Shown here: in pieces, positions 8,027-15,265 of the stretch | How positions within the stretch are numbered: the stretch's first letter is position 1 | How the letters are laid out: each line of letters opens with the position of its first letter | Assembly (NCBI RefSeq): GCF_018141445.1 | Contig: NZ_CP058649.1 | Location: 3,615,001-3,679,000, forward strand | DNA length: 64,000 nt | Reading direction: 5' to 3' | DNA from: Vallitalea pronyensis | GTDB lineage: Bacteria > Bacillota > Clostridia > Lachnospirales > Vallitaleaceae | Made by a program: the position numbers and the translations under genes | The notes under the pieces: model-generated | Database searches by the model: none | Told to the model about the DNA's origin: nothing | What the model saw: only the letters and a program-made list of their open reading frames with translations

Positions 8027-9013
8027 TTAATATTTACTACCACTATCCAATACTTCTATAGGCACTTCTTTAAAAAGTGGGCTGACAGATTGCCGATTGT
8101 GAATTCTCCTTATTGTCTCTGCGAATAAAGGTGCAACAGAAACAAGTTTTACTTTATCACAAGATTCAACATAAGGATTGTTCACTGAATCCGTTGAAAT
8201 AAGCATTTCAATGGGACTGTTCTCTAATTTTTCTACACCTTTTTCATTTAATAAGATATGGGATAAGCATGCAATTATTTTCTTGGCCCCTCTGTTTTTA
8301 AGTTCAATGGCAAGGTCTACTAATGTCCCACCCGATATACTAAAATCATCTACAATGAGTGCATTTTTTCCTTTTACTTCACCCACAATCTCAATGATCT
8401 TCGCATTTTCAGAATGGTCTTCTCTCTCTTTGTCCCCAATGGCTACAGGTAACTTAAGGTACCTTGCAAATTTACGAGCTTCTTTTGCGAAGCCTGAGTC
8501 GGGAGCAACAACAACTAAGTCATCCATCTGTAAAGACTTGATGTATTCACATAATATAGGTAGAGCAAACAAGTGATCTACTGGTTTCTTGAAAAAACCC
8601 TGAATTTGGGGGCTATGTAAGTCCATGGTAACCACTCGATCAGCTCCTGCTACTTCAATACAATCTGCGCAAACCCTCCCACGTATGGAAACTCTTGGTT
8701 CATCTTTTTTATCCCCTTTTGCATAAGAGTAATAGGGCATAATGACGGTTACAGAATTAGCACTAGCCCGCTTAAAAGCATCAATCCAGAAAAGAATCTC
8801 TGCAAACTCATCATTTGGCTTAAGGCCAATGGATTGTACAAGATAAACATCTTTATCACGAACGGTTTCTTCCACTTTTACATAGGTATTCCCCTCACTA
8901 AATGTAATGACCTTAGACTGACCTAATTCTGATCCTAGATAGTCACAAATCCTAATAGCAAAATCTCTTCCAGAACTTCCAGCGAATACTTTGATGCCAT
9001 TTTGATTACTCAT
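8027..9013 (-). CDS. prs: Ribose-phosphate pyrophosphokinase, divergent type
   Basis: Makes PRPP from ribose 5-phosphate and ATP for nucleotide, His and Trp synthesis. The core TMDLHSPQIQGFFKKPVDHL is well conserved, as is the PRPP loop VDDFSISGGTL, although the usual form is VDDxxxTGGT. The first catalytic-loop region reads YAKGDKKDEPRVS instead of the common YARQDRKxRxREP, and the DKxR catalytic pair is present as DKER. 328 residues is slightly longer than usual (about 315). Start 9013 follows AGGAGG. The gene precedes the Mo operon by 127 bp; cotranscription is possible but not shown. Confidence 0.85.
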   Translation of the reverse strand: MSNQNGIKVFAGSSGRDFAIRICDYLGSELGQSKVITFSEGNTYVKVEETVRDKDVYLVQSIGLKPNDEFAEILFWIDAFKRASANSVTVIMPYYSYAKGDKKDEPRVSIRGRVCADCIEVAGADRVVTMDLHSPQIQGFFKKPVDHLFALPILCEYIKSLQMDDLVVVAPDSGFAKEARKFARYLKLPVAIGDKEREDHSENAKIIEIVGEVKGKNALIVDDFSISGGTLVDLAIELKNRGAKKIIACLSHILLNEKGVEKLENSPIEMLISTDSVNNPYVESCDKVKLVSVAPLFAETIRRIHNRQSVSPLFKEVPIEVLDSGSKY

Positions 9014-9136
9014 ATAGACCCTCCTACTGACGTTATATCTTGAACAGTTACGTTTAATTTTACACCCTCATTATACAGTATGTTCAATAATTTATCATCT
9101 TAATTTTAAATTATTTTATATACCATGATATGAAAG

Positions 9137-9176
9137 AAGATAGTAAGCTGTATGTGATGGATACAGCTACTATCTT
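9137..9176 (-). terminator. Terminator after the PASTA gene
   Basis: Arms 9137-9153 and 9161-9176 pair over 16 bp with a single bulge and a 7-nt loop, just downstream of the PASTA gene stop. A U-rich CTTCTTTC follows on the minus strand. Probably ends the PASTA/ABC transcript. Confidence 0.7.
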
Positions 9177-9186
9177 TTGTCCTAAG

Positions 9187-11871
9187 CTACTTAGCTATTT
9201 TTATCTTAACAATATCTTTACTGCTTGCGGTCTGTCCACCTATGGGTTCTTGACTAATCACTTCACCACTGTTATAAGATGGATCGTTTACCATTTCAAA
9301 AACGATGTTTAGCTGCTGTTCTTCTGCCATGGCTTCTATTTCACTTAGAGAATATCCTGAAAAATCAGGTATCGTATAGAGTAACCCCAGGGACACATAC
9401 ACGTCAATGGTAGTTTCCATGGGCGCATTGGGTTGGTTGTAGATATCCTGTGCCATGATGATACCATAATCCAACGTTGGATGGTGTACTTCTGTTATAT
9501 TCAGGGTAATAGCTGCCCCTTTTGTATTTTCAGATTTCACCCATTCTTCCATTGCCACAATGGACTTATCAATAAATCTGGGGATGTTGATTGTATCACC
9601 TAAAGAATAGGTCACAACAACATTGGTCCCTTTCCCAACTGCTGTTCCCACTTCAATGGATTGGGTTAAGAAATCACCAGCATCCGTATTGGGTGCATAG
9701 ACTTCTCTTACTTCTACATTCAGGTCACTCATTTCCGAGTAATTCTTAGCGGCTGTCTTTGTCATATCGCCAAAGGATGGTACCGTTAATCCTGAAGAAA
9801 TGGTTACATGGATTTCTGAAGATAAGTCAACGGTGTCATTGACAACGCTCTGGGACATAATTTTACCATACTCATAGCTTGTATTTGCTTGCTTCGTCAT
9901 GGCTAATTGAACAGACGCACCTTTTTCATTTTCATCATCAACCCAAGTCTCTATCTCATCCCATGTCCCATGAACAAAACTTGGGACTTGAACACGTGAC
10001 CCTAGCGAATAGATTAGATTGATTTCAGTATCTTCTTCCACTTTCTCATGAGCTGTAATGGATTGGCTTATGAGTTTTCCCGTTTTTATCTGCTCATTAT
10101 AGGCTTCAGTTATGGAAATTGAAAGGGATTCCTGCTCATAGTCATTGGCATCGGCTAAACGCATATGTGCAAAATCAGGTACGGTAATAGCCTTCCCCTT
10201 AGAGACCACAAATGACAATGTGTCATTGGATGTCATCCATTCCTCTGGCACAACACTTTGACTGATAATCCTATCCTTTTCATAGATTGTACTATACGCA
10301 TACGTATGCTCATAGGCGATACCCTTGTTTTTTGCCCAGATATCTGCTTCTAAAAGTGTCTTGTTTAGAAAGCTTTCCATGGCTACTTCCGGCTCTTTTG
10401 GTCCACTTGATAGGGTAAAATGCAAACTTTCACTTACGTAAACTTCTTGCTCTGATTGCACATTCTGTGACATAACCACATCCTTTGGATAAATGTCGCT
10501 AGGTGCATAAGCCGTAGTATAAGTCATATGATTGGTTTTTGTCCAGATATCCACGTCGATAATGGACTTATTGTGGAAGTCTTCCATGATAATGGTATCA
10601 TTATCGCCATTAGAAAGGATAAAGCTGACACTTGATCCTTCCATTACATCTTCTCCTGCATCAACACTTTGATAAAAAACGGCATCTTTTGGATACAGCG
10701 GGTGAATTTTATAGGTATAGCTGTATTTAATATTATTATTTTTTGCCCATATATCCACATCCATGATCGTTTGATTAAGAAAGTTCTCCATGGTAATCAT
10801 CTCATTTTCAATACCACTGGATAGGACACAAGTGAAGGTTTCATCTATGGACATCTCTTCTCCAGGTTTCACACTTTGGTTCATGACTTCTCCATCATGA
10901 TAGATTTCGCTGTTTTCATATGTATAGGTATAGGTTACTTGGTTATTTTTAGCCCAGACATCTACATCTGTTATTTGACCTTTCATAAAATCTGGTACCA
11001 CAACACTTTCTACGGTTTCCGTATAGCTCATGGTAAATGCTATCTCTGAAATTCTTACAAAGCTCTCTTTTGTAGCACCAATTAATACATAGTCGATTAA
11101 ATAATTAGGGGGCACTATGTCATCTTCCACGTATGTAAAGGTATAGTTAATAATTCCGTTTTGTTCAATCCATTTTTCAATACTTGTCTTGGTCCATGAG
11201 GAATCAAACCCTGGCACTTCAAGACTTTCATAAGGGTCAAATCCTTTTGATACAACTACCTTAACGGTTGTGTCCTTCTTAATTTTTTCTCCTATCCCAC
11301 GATTTTGAGAAATGATACGATCCTCGGTAACGGTATTGCTGTATTGCTCTTCTGTAACCAACGTAATACCTTGACCATTACTCCAGGCAACCACATCATC
11401 GTATGCCATGTTTGTAAAATCAATAAGCTCCGTTTTTTGATTGACAATAAAATAAATGGCAATGACAGCACTACCTAATATTAAACATTGTATGAGCCAC
11501 TTTTTATAGGGATTCACTTTTTGGTATGAAAATTTTTCTTCTTCAAAGCTTGCTTTAGCCTGTTGATTCACACTTGATAAGAAATTATTTCCTGACGTAT
11601 CATTTTCATTTTCATCTATAAAAGACTGTAGGTTATTTTCCTGTGTATGATAGTCTATACCTTCATTTGTATCATCTTTTGTATCATCTTTGGAAACTGT
11701 CACATCATCTATCATACTTTCACCTGAAGGATGATGAGTATCATCAATAGAAGGAGGACTCACATTTTCGTCTTGAGGTGTTGTATCACCATCATTTGGG
11801 TCTTTAGCATTCTCTTCTACATCAAATGAAAATCCATCTCTGAATATATCTTTTCCTTGTTTGTTATCCAT
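9187..11871 (-). CDS. Single-pass membrane protein with about eleven PASTA repeats
   Basis: 894 residues. Residues 1-122 are acidic and rich in Asp, Glu, Ser and Thr, likely cytoplasmic. One membrane helix lies at about 125-146. The remainder is a chain of about eleven PASTA-like units of 60-75 residues, most ending in a pattern like ISQSV...VVVSKG or VTYSLG. Units 3-6 share D-x-D/W-x-W-A-K-N and a Y-x-Y run, suggesting recent internal duplication. PASTA domains usually bind muropeptides or uncrosslinked peptidoglycan and are normally fused to Ser/Thr kinases or PBPs; neither domain is present here. It is translated 3 bp after an ABC ATPase and after an FtsX-type permease, so a cell-wall-sensing partner of that transporter is a reasonable inference. 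Start follows AAAGGAT. Confidence 0.85.
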   Translation of the reverse strand: MDNKQGKDIFRDGFSFDVEENAKDPNDGDTTPQDENVSPPSIDDTHHPSGESMIDDVTVSKDDTKDDTNEGIDYHTQENNLQSFIDENENDTSGNNFLSSVNQQAKASFEEEKFSYQKVNPYKKWLIQCLILGSAVIAIYFIVNQKTELIDFTNMAYDDVVAWSNGQGITLVTEEQYSNTVTEDRIISQNRGIGEKIKKDTTVKVVVSKGFDPYESLEVPGFDSSWTKTSIEKWIEQNGIINYTFTYVEDDIVPPNYLIDYVLIGATKESFVRISEIAFTMSYTETVESVVVPDFMKGQITDVDVWAKNNQVTYTYTYENSEIYHDGEVMNQSVKPGEEMSIDETFTCVLSSGIENEMITMENFLNQTIMDVDIWAKNNNIKYSYTYKIHPLYPKDAVFYQSVDAGEDVMEGSSVSFILSNGDNDTIIMEDFHNKSIIDVDIWTKTNHMTYTTAYAPSDIYPKDVVMSQNVQSEQEVYVSESLHFTLSSGPKEPEVAMESFLNKTLLEADIWAKNKGIAYEHTYAYSTIYEKDRIISQSVVPEEWMTSNDTLSFVVSKGKAITVPDFAHMRLADANDYEQESLSISITEAYNEQIKTGKLISQSITAHEKVEEDTEINLIYSLGSRVQVPSFVHGTWDEIETWVDDENEKGASVQLAMTKQANTSYEYGKIMSQSVVNDTVDLSSEIHVTISSGLTVPSFGDMTKTAAKNYSEMSDLNVEVREVYAPNTDAGDFLTQSIEVGTAVGKGTNVVVTYSLGDTINIPRFIDKSIVAMEEWVKSENTKGAAITLNITEVHHPTLDYGIIMAQDIYNQPNAPMETTIDVYVSLGLLYTIPDFSGYSLSEIEAMAEEQQLNIVFEMVNDPSYNSGEVISQEPIGGQTASSKDIVKIKIAK

Positions 11872-11874
11872 ATG

Positions 11875-12549
11875 CTACATCCTTTCAACCAATCTGCCGC
11901 CTTCTAGCTTGAGTTGTACATCACTAAGACTTGCTATATCGTCTGAATGGGTAACAACAATCACACACTTATTGTATTGTGTGGCCAATAACCGAAAGAT
12001 CTTAATAATCTCCCTTTCAGTACCCGTATCCAGATTACCTGTTGGCTCATCTGCTAAAATGACAGCCACATTGGTAGCCAATCCCCTTGCAATGGCTACA
12101 CGTTGTTGTTCTCCACCGGACAGCTTGAAGATGCTTCTCTCAGCTTTTGTCTGAACAATGCCAAATTGATGAAGCAAATTAAGGGCTGTTTTGTAATAAG
12201 GCTTTGGTACATCATTATCTGTTATTTCCATGACGTTGACTACGTTCTCAACGGCTGTTAAATATGGTATAAGGTTAAATTGTTGAAACACAAACGATAG
12301 GTAATTTCTTCTATACTTGCCTAGACCAATTTCGTTAATATCTTTGTTTTCATAGCATACTTTTCCCTGTTGCGTTTTTTCAAGACCTCCTGCTATGGCT
12401 AGTAGGGTGGTTTTACCACTGCCTGATGGACCGAGAATGGTATAGAATTTCCCTTTTTCAAATGTATAGCTAAGTTCATTTAATATGGTTCGTTTACTAT
12501 TACCATCAATGTATCCATAGGTTATATTCTCTAAACTTAAAATCGACAC
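11875..12549 (-). CDS. ABC transporter ATPase, LolD/MacB/FtsE type
   Basis: 224 residues, a complete nucleotide-binding domain: Walker A GPSGSGKT at 40-47, signature LSGGEQQRVAIARGL near 143, Walker B ILADEPTGNLD. This subfamily pairs with four-helix FtsX/MacB permeases that act mechanically on envelope substrates. The start is GTG at 12549 behind GAGGAGGAG. The gene lies between its permease (15 bp upstream) and the PASTA protein (3 bp downstream), so the three act as one unit. The substrate is unknown. Confidence 0.93.
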   Translation of the reverse strand: MSILSLENITYGYIDGNSKRTILNELSYTFEKGKFYTILGPSGSGKTTLLAIAGGLEKTQQGKVCYENKDINEIGLGKYRRNYLSFVFQQFNLIPYLTAVENVVNVMEITDNDVPKPYYKTALNLLHQFGIVQTKAERSIFKLSGGEQQRVAIARGLATNVAVILADEPTGNLDTGTEREIIKIFRLLATQYNKCVIVVTHSDDIASLSDVQLKLEGGRLVERM

Positions 12550-12563
12550 CTAAATCTCCTCCT

Positions 12564-14039
12564 CTATGAATTTCTATTGATTAAAATCTGTTTAGGGTTA
12601 AACCGCATCACATAGAGTGATGGCAATATGGTACTGATGATGGATAGTAGCAAGCCTAACCCGAAAAGCTGTAGCAGCACCATTATATTTAACTGTGTAT
12701 GAATATCCTGTTTTTCTATTACGGCATCATTTTTTACATTTCCAGGCATGACGGCTTTTCCCATATTCCTACCAGGTGTAAACATCCTCATGGACATTGC
12801 ATTCTCCTGAGTTGGACTGAGCATATCACTGTCCAGTACGGTTTCACTTACTTTATCCCCTATAATGGAACCTGTAAAAGAGGACAACATAAATGCCATA
12901 AGCGCAATGATGGTTACTTCTAATACAAATTGTGTTACAATCTTAACTTTACTCTCCCCAACTGCTAACATAATCCCGATTTCTTCTTTTCGTTCATTAA
13001 CGGTGAGGGCTGTAATCAGACCGATAATTGAAGCACCAGCAACTGCAATAATGATGACCATGATTTGGGCAATGCTTCCTAATTTTTCAATGGGCCCCAT
13101 AATACTATTGTATAACGCATCATTGGCATCCAGATTTCCGTATTTTAAGGGTAACTGTTCTTCTATTTTTTCTTTATAAACATCCATAAATAAGGGGTCT
13201 TTTAAACGTATCACGTTATTCGGTATCAAGATATGGTCCATTTCATTTTGGGTAAATCCAATGGTTTTAAGTATATTAAAAGGTACGTAGAAGCGATTCT
13301 GTGGTAAGGTGGTGTTGCCACCTCGGCTAACCATTTTTTGATCCACTTCTTCTTCTGACGTATAGATACCAATAACCTGAAGTTCCAGCGATACAACTTC
13401 ATCATCTAATGTTGACGCTTCTACTGCTATCATGTCGCCTATTTTTAAATCATTAATGGAAGCAACCTGTTCTTCTATGAGTACGACAGGATCTCCATTC
13501 ATAATTTCTTCACTTGTTGCTAGACGTCCATCCATTAACATCACATTTTCATCTGCAAAATCCATGGGATTCACATCAGCAAATAGCTTCATATCAAATG
13601 CATGACTGTCATTACTGTTACTGGTTTGAGAATATTGAGCTAAGTCGTTAGCTGTCACATCCATGGATACGGTCATATCATAGCTTGCAACATACTCCGA
13701 ATTGATCGCCTTCATCATATTACTGTAAGTGGGAGCACCTTTTTCAGTTAGCTTCTCTGATGTAGTAATCTCACCTGTAAAAGCGGCTCTTAAACTGTTA
13801 AACTCCTCTTTGTTCAGAGCACCTTTTTGGTTATCCTCCAGAATGCCTTCAATGGCTAACTGATAGCTCACATTAGCGCCTATGCTGATACGTGTTTGCT
13901 CTTGGGCTTTTACAGTAGCATCATATACCAATAAACCCGCTAGAACAAAATTAGCAATGATTAAAAAGATAATTCCTAGCAAAAACGTCTTGCCTTTTTT
14001 GTTTTTTATGTATTTTAATGCTCTTTTAATAAAATACAT
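12564..14039 (-). CDS. FtsX/MacB-type ABC permease
   Basis: 491 residues with the MacB-like plan: an N-terminal membrane helix at about 16-40, a large outside domain (about 40-325), then three helices near 328-350, 368-390 and 450-478. The extracellular domain is larger than that of FtsX. There is a Met/Arg-rich loop before the last helix. Such permeases do not necessarily translocate substrate; several transmit ATP hydrolysis to outside partners, as FtsEX does to PcsB. Start 14039 follows GGGAGG. First gene of the PASTA operon. Confidence 0.9.
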   Translation of the reverse strand: MYFIKRALKYIKNKKGKTFLLGIIFLIIANFVLAGLLVYDATVKAQEQTRISIGANVSYQLAIEGILEDNQKGALNKEEFNSLRAAFTGEITTSEKLTEKGAPTYSNMMKAINSEYVASYDMTVSMDVTANDLAQYSQTSNSNDSHAFDMKLFADVNPMDFADENVMLMDGRLATSEEIMNGDPVVLIEEQVASINDLKIGDMIAVEASTLDDEVVSLELQVIGIYTSEEEVDQKMVSRGGNTTLPQNRFYVPFNILKTIGFTQNEMDHILIPNNVIRLKDPLFMDVYKEKIEEQLPLKYGNLDANDALYNSIMGPIEKLGSIAQIMVIIIAVAGASIIGLITALTVNERKEEIGIMLAVGESKVKIVTQFVLEVTIIALMAFMLSSFTGSIIGDKVSETVLDSDMLSPTQENAMSMRMFTPGRNMGKAVMPGNVKNDAVIEKQDIHTQLNIMVLLQLFGLGLLLSIISTILPSLYVMRFNPKQILINRNS

Positions 14040-14194
14040 GCGTGATAAACCTCCCTTTCAAGAATAGCTTCATCTTACCAAATAATTCTAGTTGGAATTA
14101 TGGGTTGATTATGGGAAATTATGTTATTTATTTTCAAAAATATCTTGATATATGTGTTACATGAGGTATCGCTAACCATAAAATGCAGTCATAA

Positions 14195-14224
14195 AAAGAA
14201 GCTATCTCAGCAGATAGCTTCTTT
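14195..14224 (-). terminator. Perfect 13-bp hairpin terminator
   Basis: AAAGAAGCTATCT and its exact complement AGATAGCTTCTTT are separated by CAGC. On the minus strand it is followed by T-rich sequence (TTTTTATGAC), and it lies 24 bp past the acetyltransferase stop. Confidence 0.85.
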
Positions 14225-14247
14225 CCTATTATCTTACTACAGTACAG

Positions 14248-14790
14248 TTAGGATGAAGGTTCTTTCTTTTTATCCATAACAGTCCATGTATAACCATGGT
14301 CTACGTAATCTTCACAGAATTTGAACCCCAACTTATGAAATAACTGTCTTGCAGGCTTATTTTTTTCACTGGTTTCAATATGAATGCGCTGAAATCCGCC
14401 TTCTGTGAATAAGTATTCCAAAACAATTTGACAACTTTTATAAGCGATGCCCTTTCGCCAATAGGTTCTATCCCCTATGACTATCCCCATTTCTGCTTGA
14501 TTCTTTTCTTTATCAAACCCAAAGAGGTTAATAAAACCAATGGGGCGATCTTCTGTGTTCGTTATTATAAAATACCGATACCGGTTCAACCGTTTATTCT
14601 TATTCATCACTTCATGAGAAAACATACGGCAGTAAGTCTTACACTCCTTTAAAAGCGATGGGCTATTATGAGGTATGGGACGAGGATCAAACCGATTGAT
14701 TTCCTGATCAATCCACCATGCAAATAATGTAACAACATCCTCATCTTTGATATCTCTAATTTGTATATCATCATTCGTATAATAGATCAT
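14248..14790 (-). CDS. GNAT-family N-acetyltransferase
   Basis: 180 residues of the RimJ/RimL-like GNAT type. RDIKDEDVVTLFAWW at the N-terminus, the acetyl-CoA region near GIVIGDRTYWRKGIAYKSC, and the family ending ...ETSEKNKPARQLFHKLGFKF are visible. It transfers an acetyl group from acetyl-CoA to an unknown amine. It is monocistronic: the terminator lies directly downstream and a long regulatory gap upstream. The substrate cannot be read from the sequence; ribosomal-protein or amino-acid-amine targets are the usual options. Confidence 0.85.
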   Translation of the reverse strand: MIYYTNDDIQIRDIKDEDVVTLFAWWIDQEINRFDPRPIPHNSPSLLKECKTYCRMFSHEVMNKNKRLNRYRYFIITNTEDRPIGFINLFGFDKEKNQAEMGIVIGDRTYWRKGIAYKSCQIVLEYLFTEGGFQRIHIETSEKNKPARQLFHKLGFKFCEDYVDHGYTWTVMDKKKEPSS

Positions 14791-14962
14791 ATCCTTTTCC
14801 CCCTTTGTCTTACATGCGCGGATAGCACCCCTTTAGTTAGAGGATTCTTCTATTTAGTTTATCAGATTGGAAAACACATGTCTACAAAAATGCCTGAAGG
14901 ATAATACTTATTAATAGCAAATAAGCATCCAATAATAAAACTGGTACTATAGTCTTGTTTTA

Positions 14963-14991
14963 TTGACACCTATTACAATTGCTGATACAAT
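14963..14991 (+). promoter_or_regulatory. Sigma-A promoter of nrdJ
   Basis: TTGACA at 14963-14968, a 17-bp spacer and TACAAT at 14986-14991. Transcription should start near 14998, which leaves a leader of about 265 nt before the nrdJ start. The -10 lies inside the NrdR box. Confidence 0.7.
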
Positions 14992-15000
14992 ATATTGTGT
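14985..15000. promoter_or_regulatory. NrdR box
   Basis: ATACAATATATTGTGT agrees at 15 of 16 positions with the usual NrdR consensus acaCwATATATwGtgt, and its core is a 12-bp perfect palindrome. It covers the -10 element, so NrdR binding would block polymerase when dATP is high. Most NrdR targets carry two boxes; I see only half-sites further on (15041-15049 and 15090-15098). Confidence 0.75.
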
Positions 15001-15040
15001 TATCTCAAGAACCAAACTACTACATCATGTATGTTCATAC

Positions 15041-15098
15041 TCACTATATGCATCACACATCAGGACAATTTACCTACTAAGTGTGTCAAATATAGTGA
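15041..15098 (+). other. Stem-loop in the nrdJ leader
   Basis: TCACTATAT (15041-15049) and ATATAGTGA (15090-15098) are exact complements. Inside them, after a 4x4 internal loop, CACAC pairs with GTGTG. The hairpin sits in the predicted 5' untranslated leader. No cobalamin-riboswitch B12 box was recognised. The two outer arms also resemble NrdR half-sites. The rest of the 475-bp gap upstream of nrdJ shows only the promoter and NrdR box. Confidence 0.4.
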
Positions 15099-15265
15099 TT
15101 TCTAAACACAAGATGTTTTTTATAAAGTAGTGATTATGTACTCCATGTAATCTATCAGCGTATATTTATGCATAGATTTATCTCATACATAGGATTAAAC
15201 AAAATCTATAAGACACGAGAACTTATGACAACACTTTTCGTGCCTCAAGTGAAAGGAATGGAACT

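Noticed and set aside
14998-15265. Cobalamin riboswitch in the nrdJ leader
   Set aside because: I found no B12 box or GCCACTG core in this leader.
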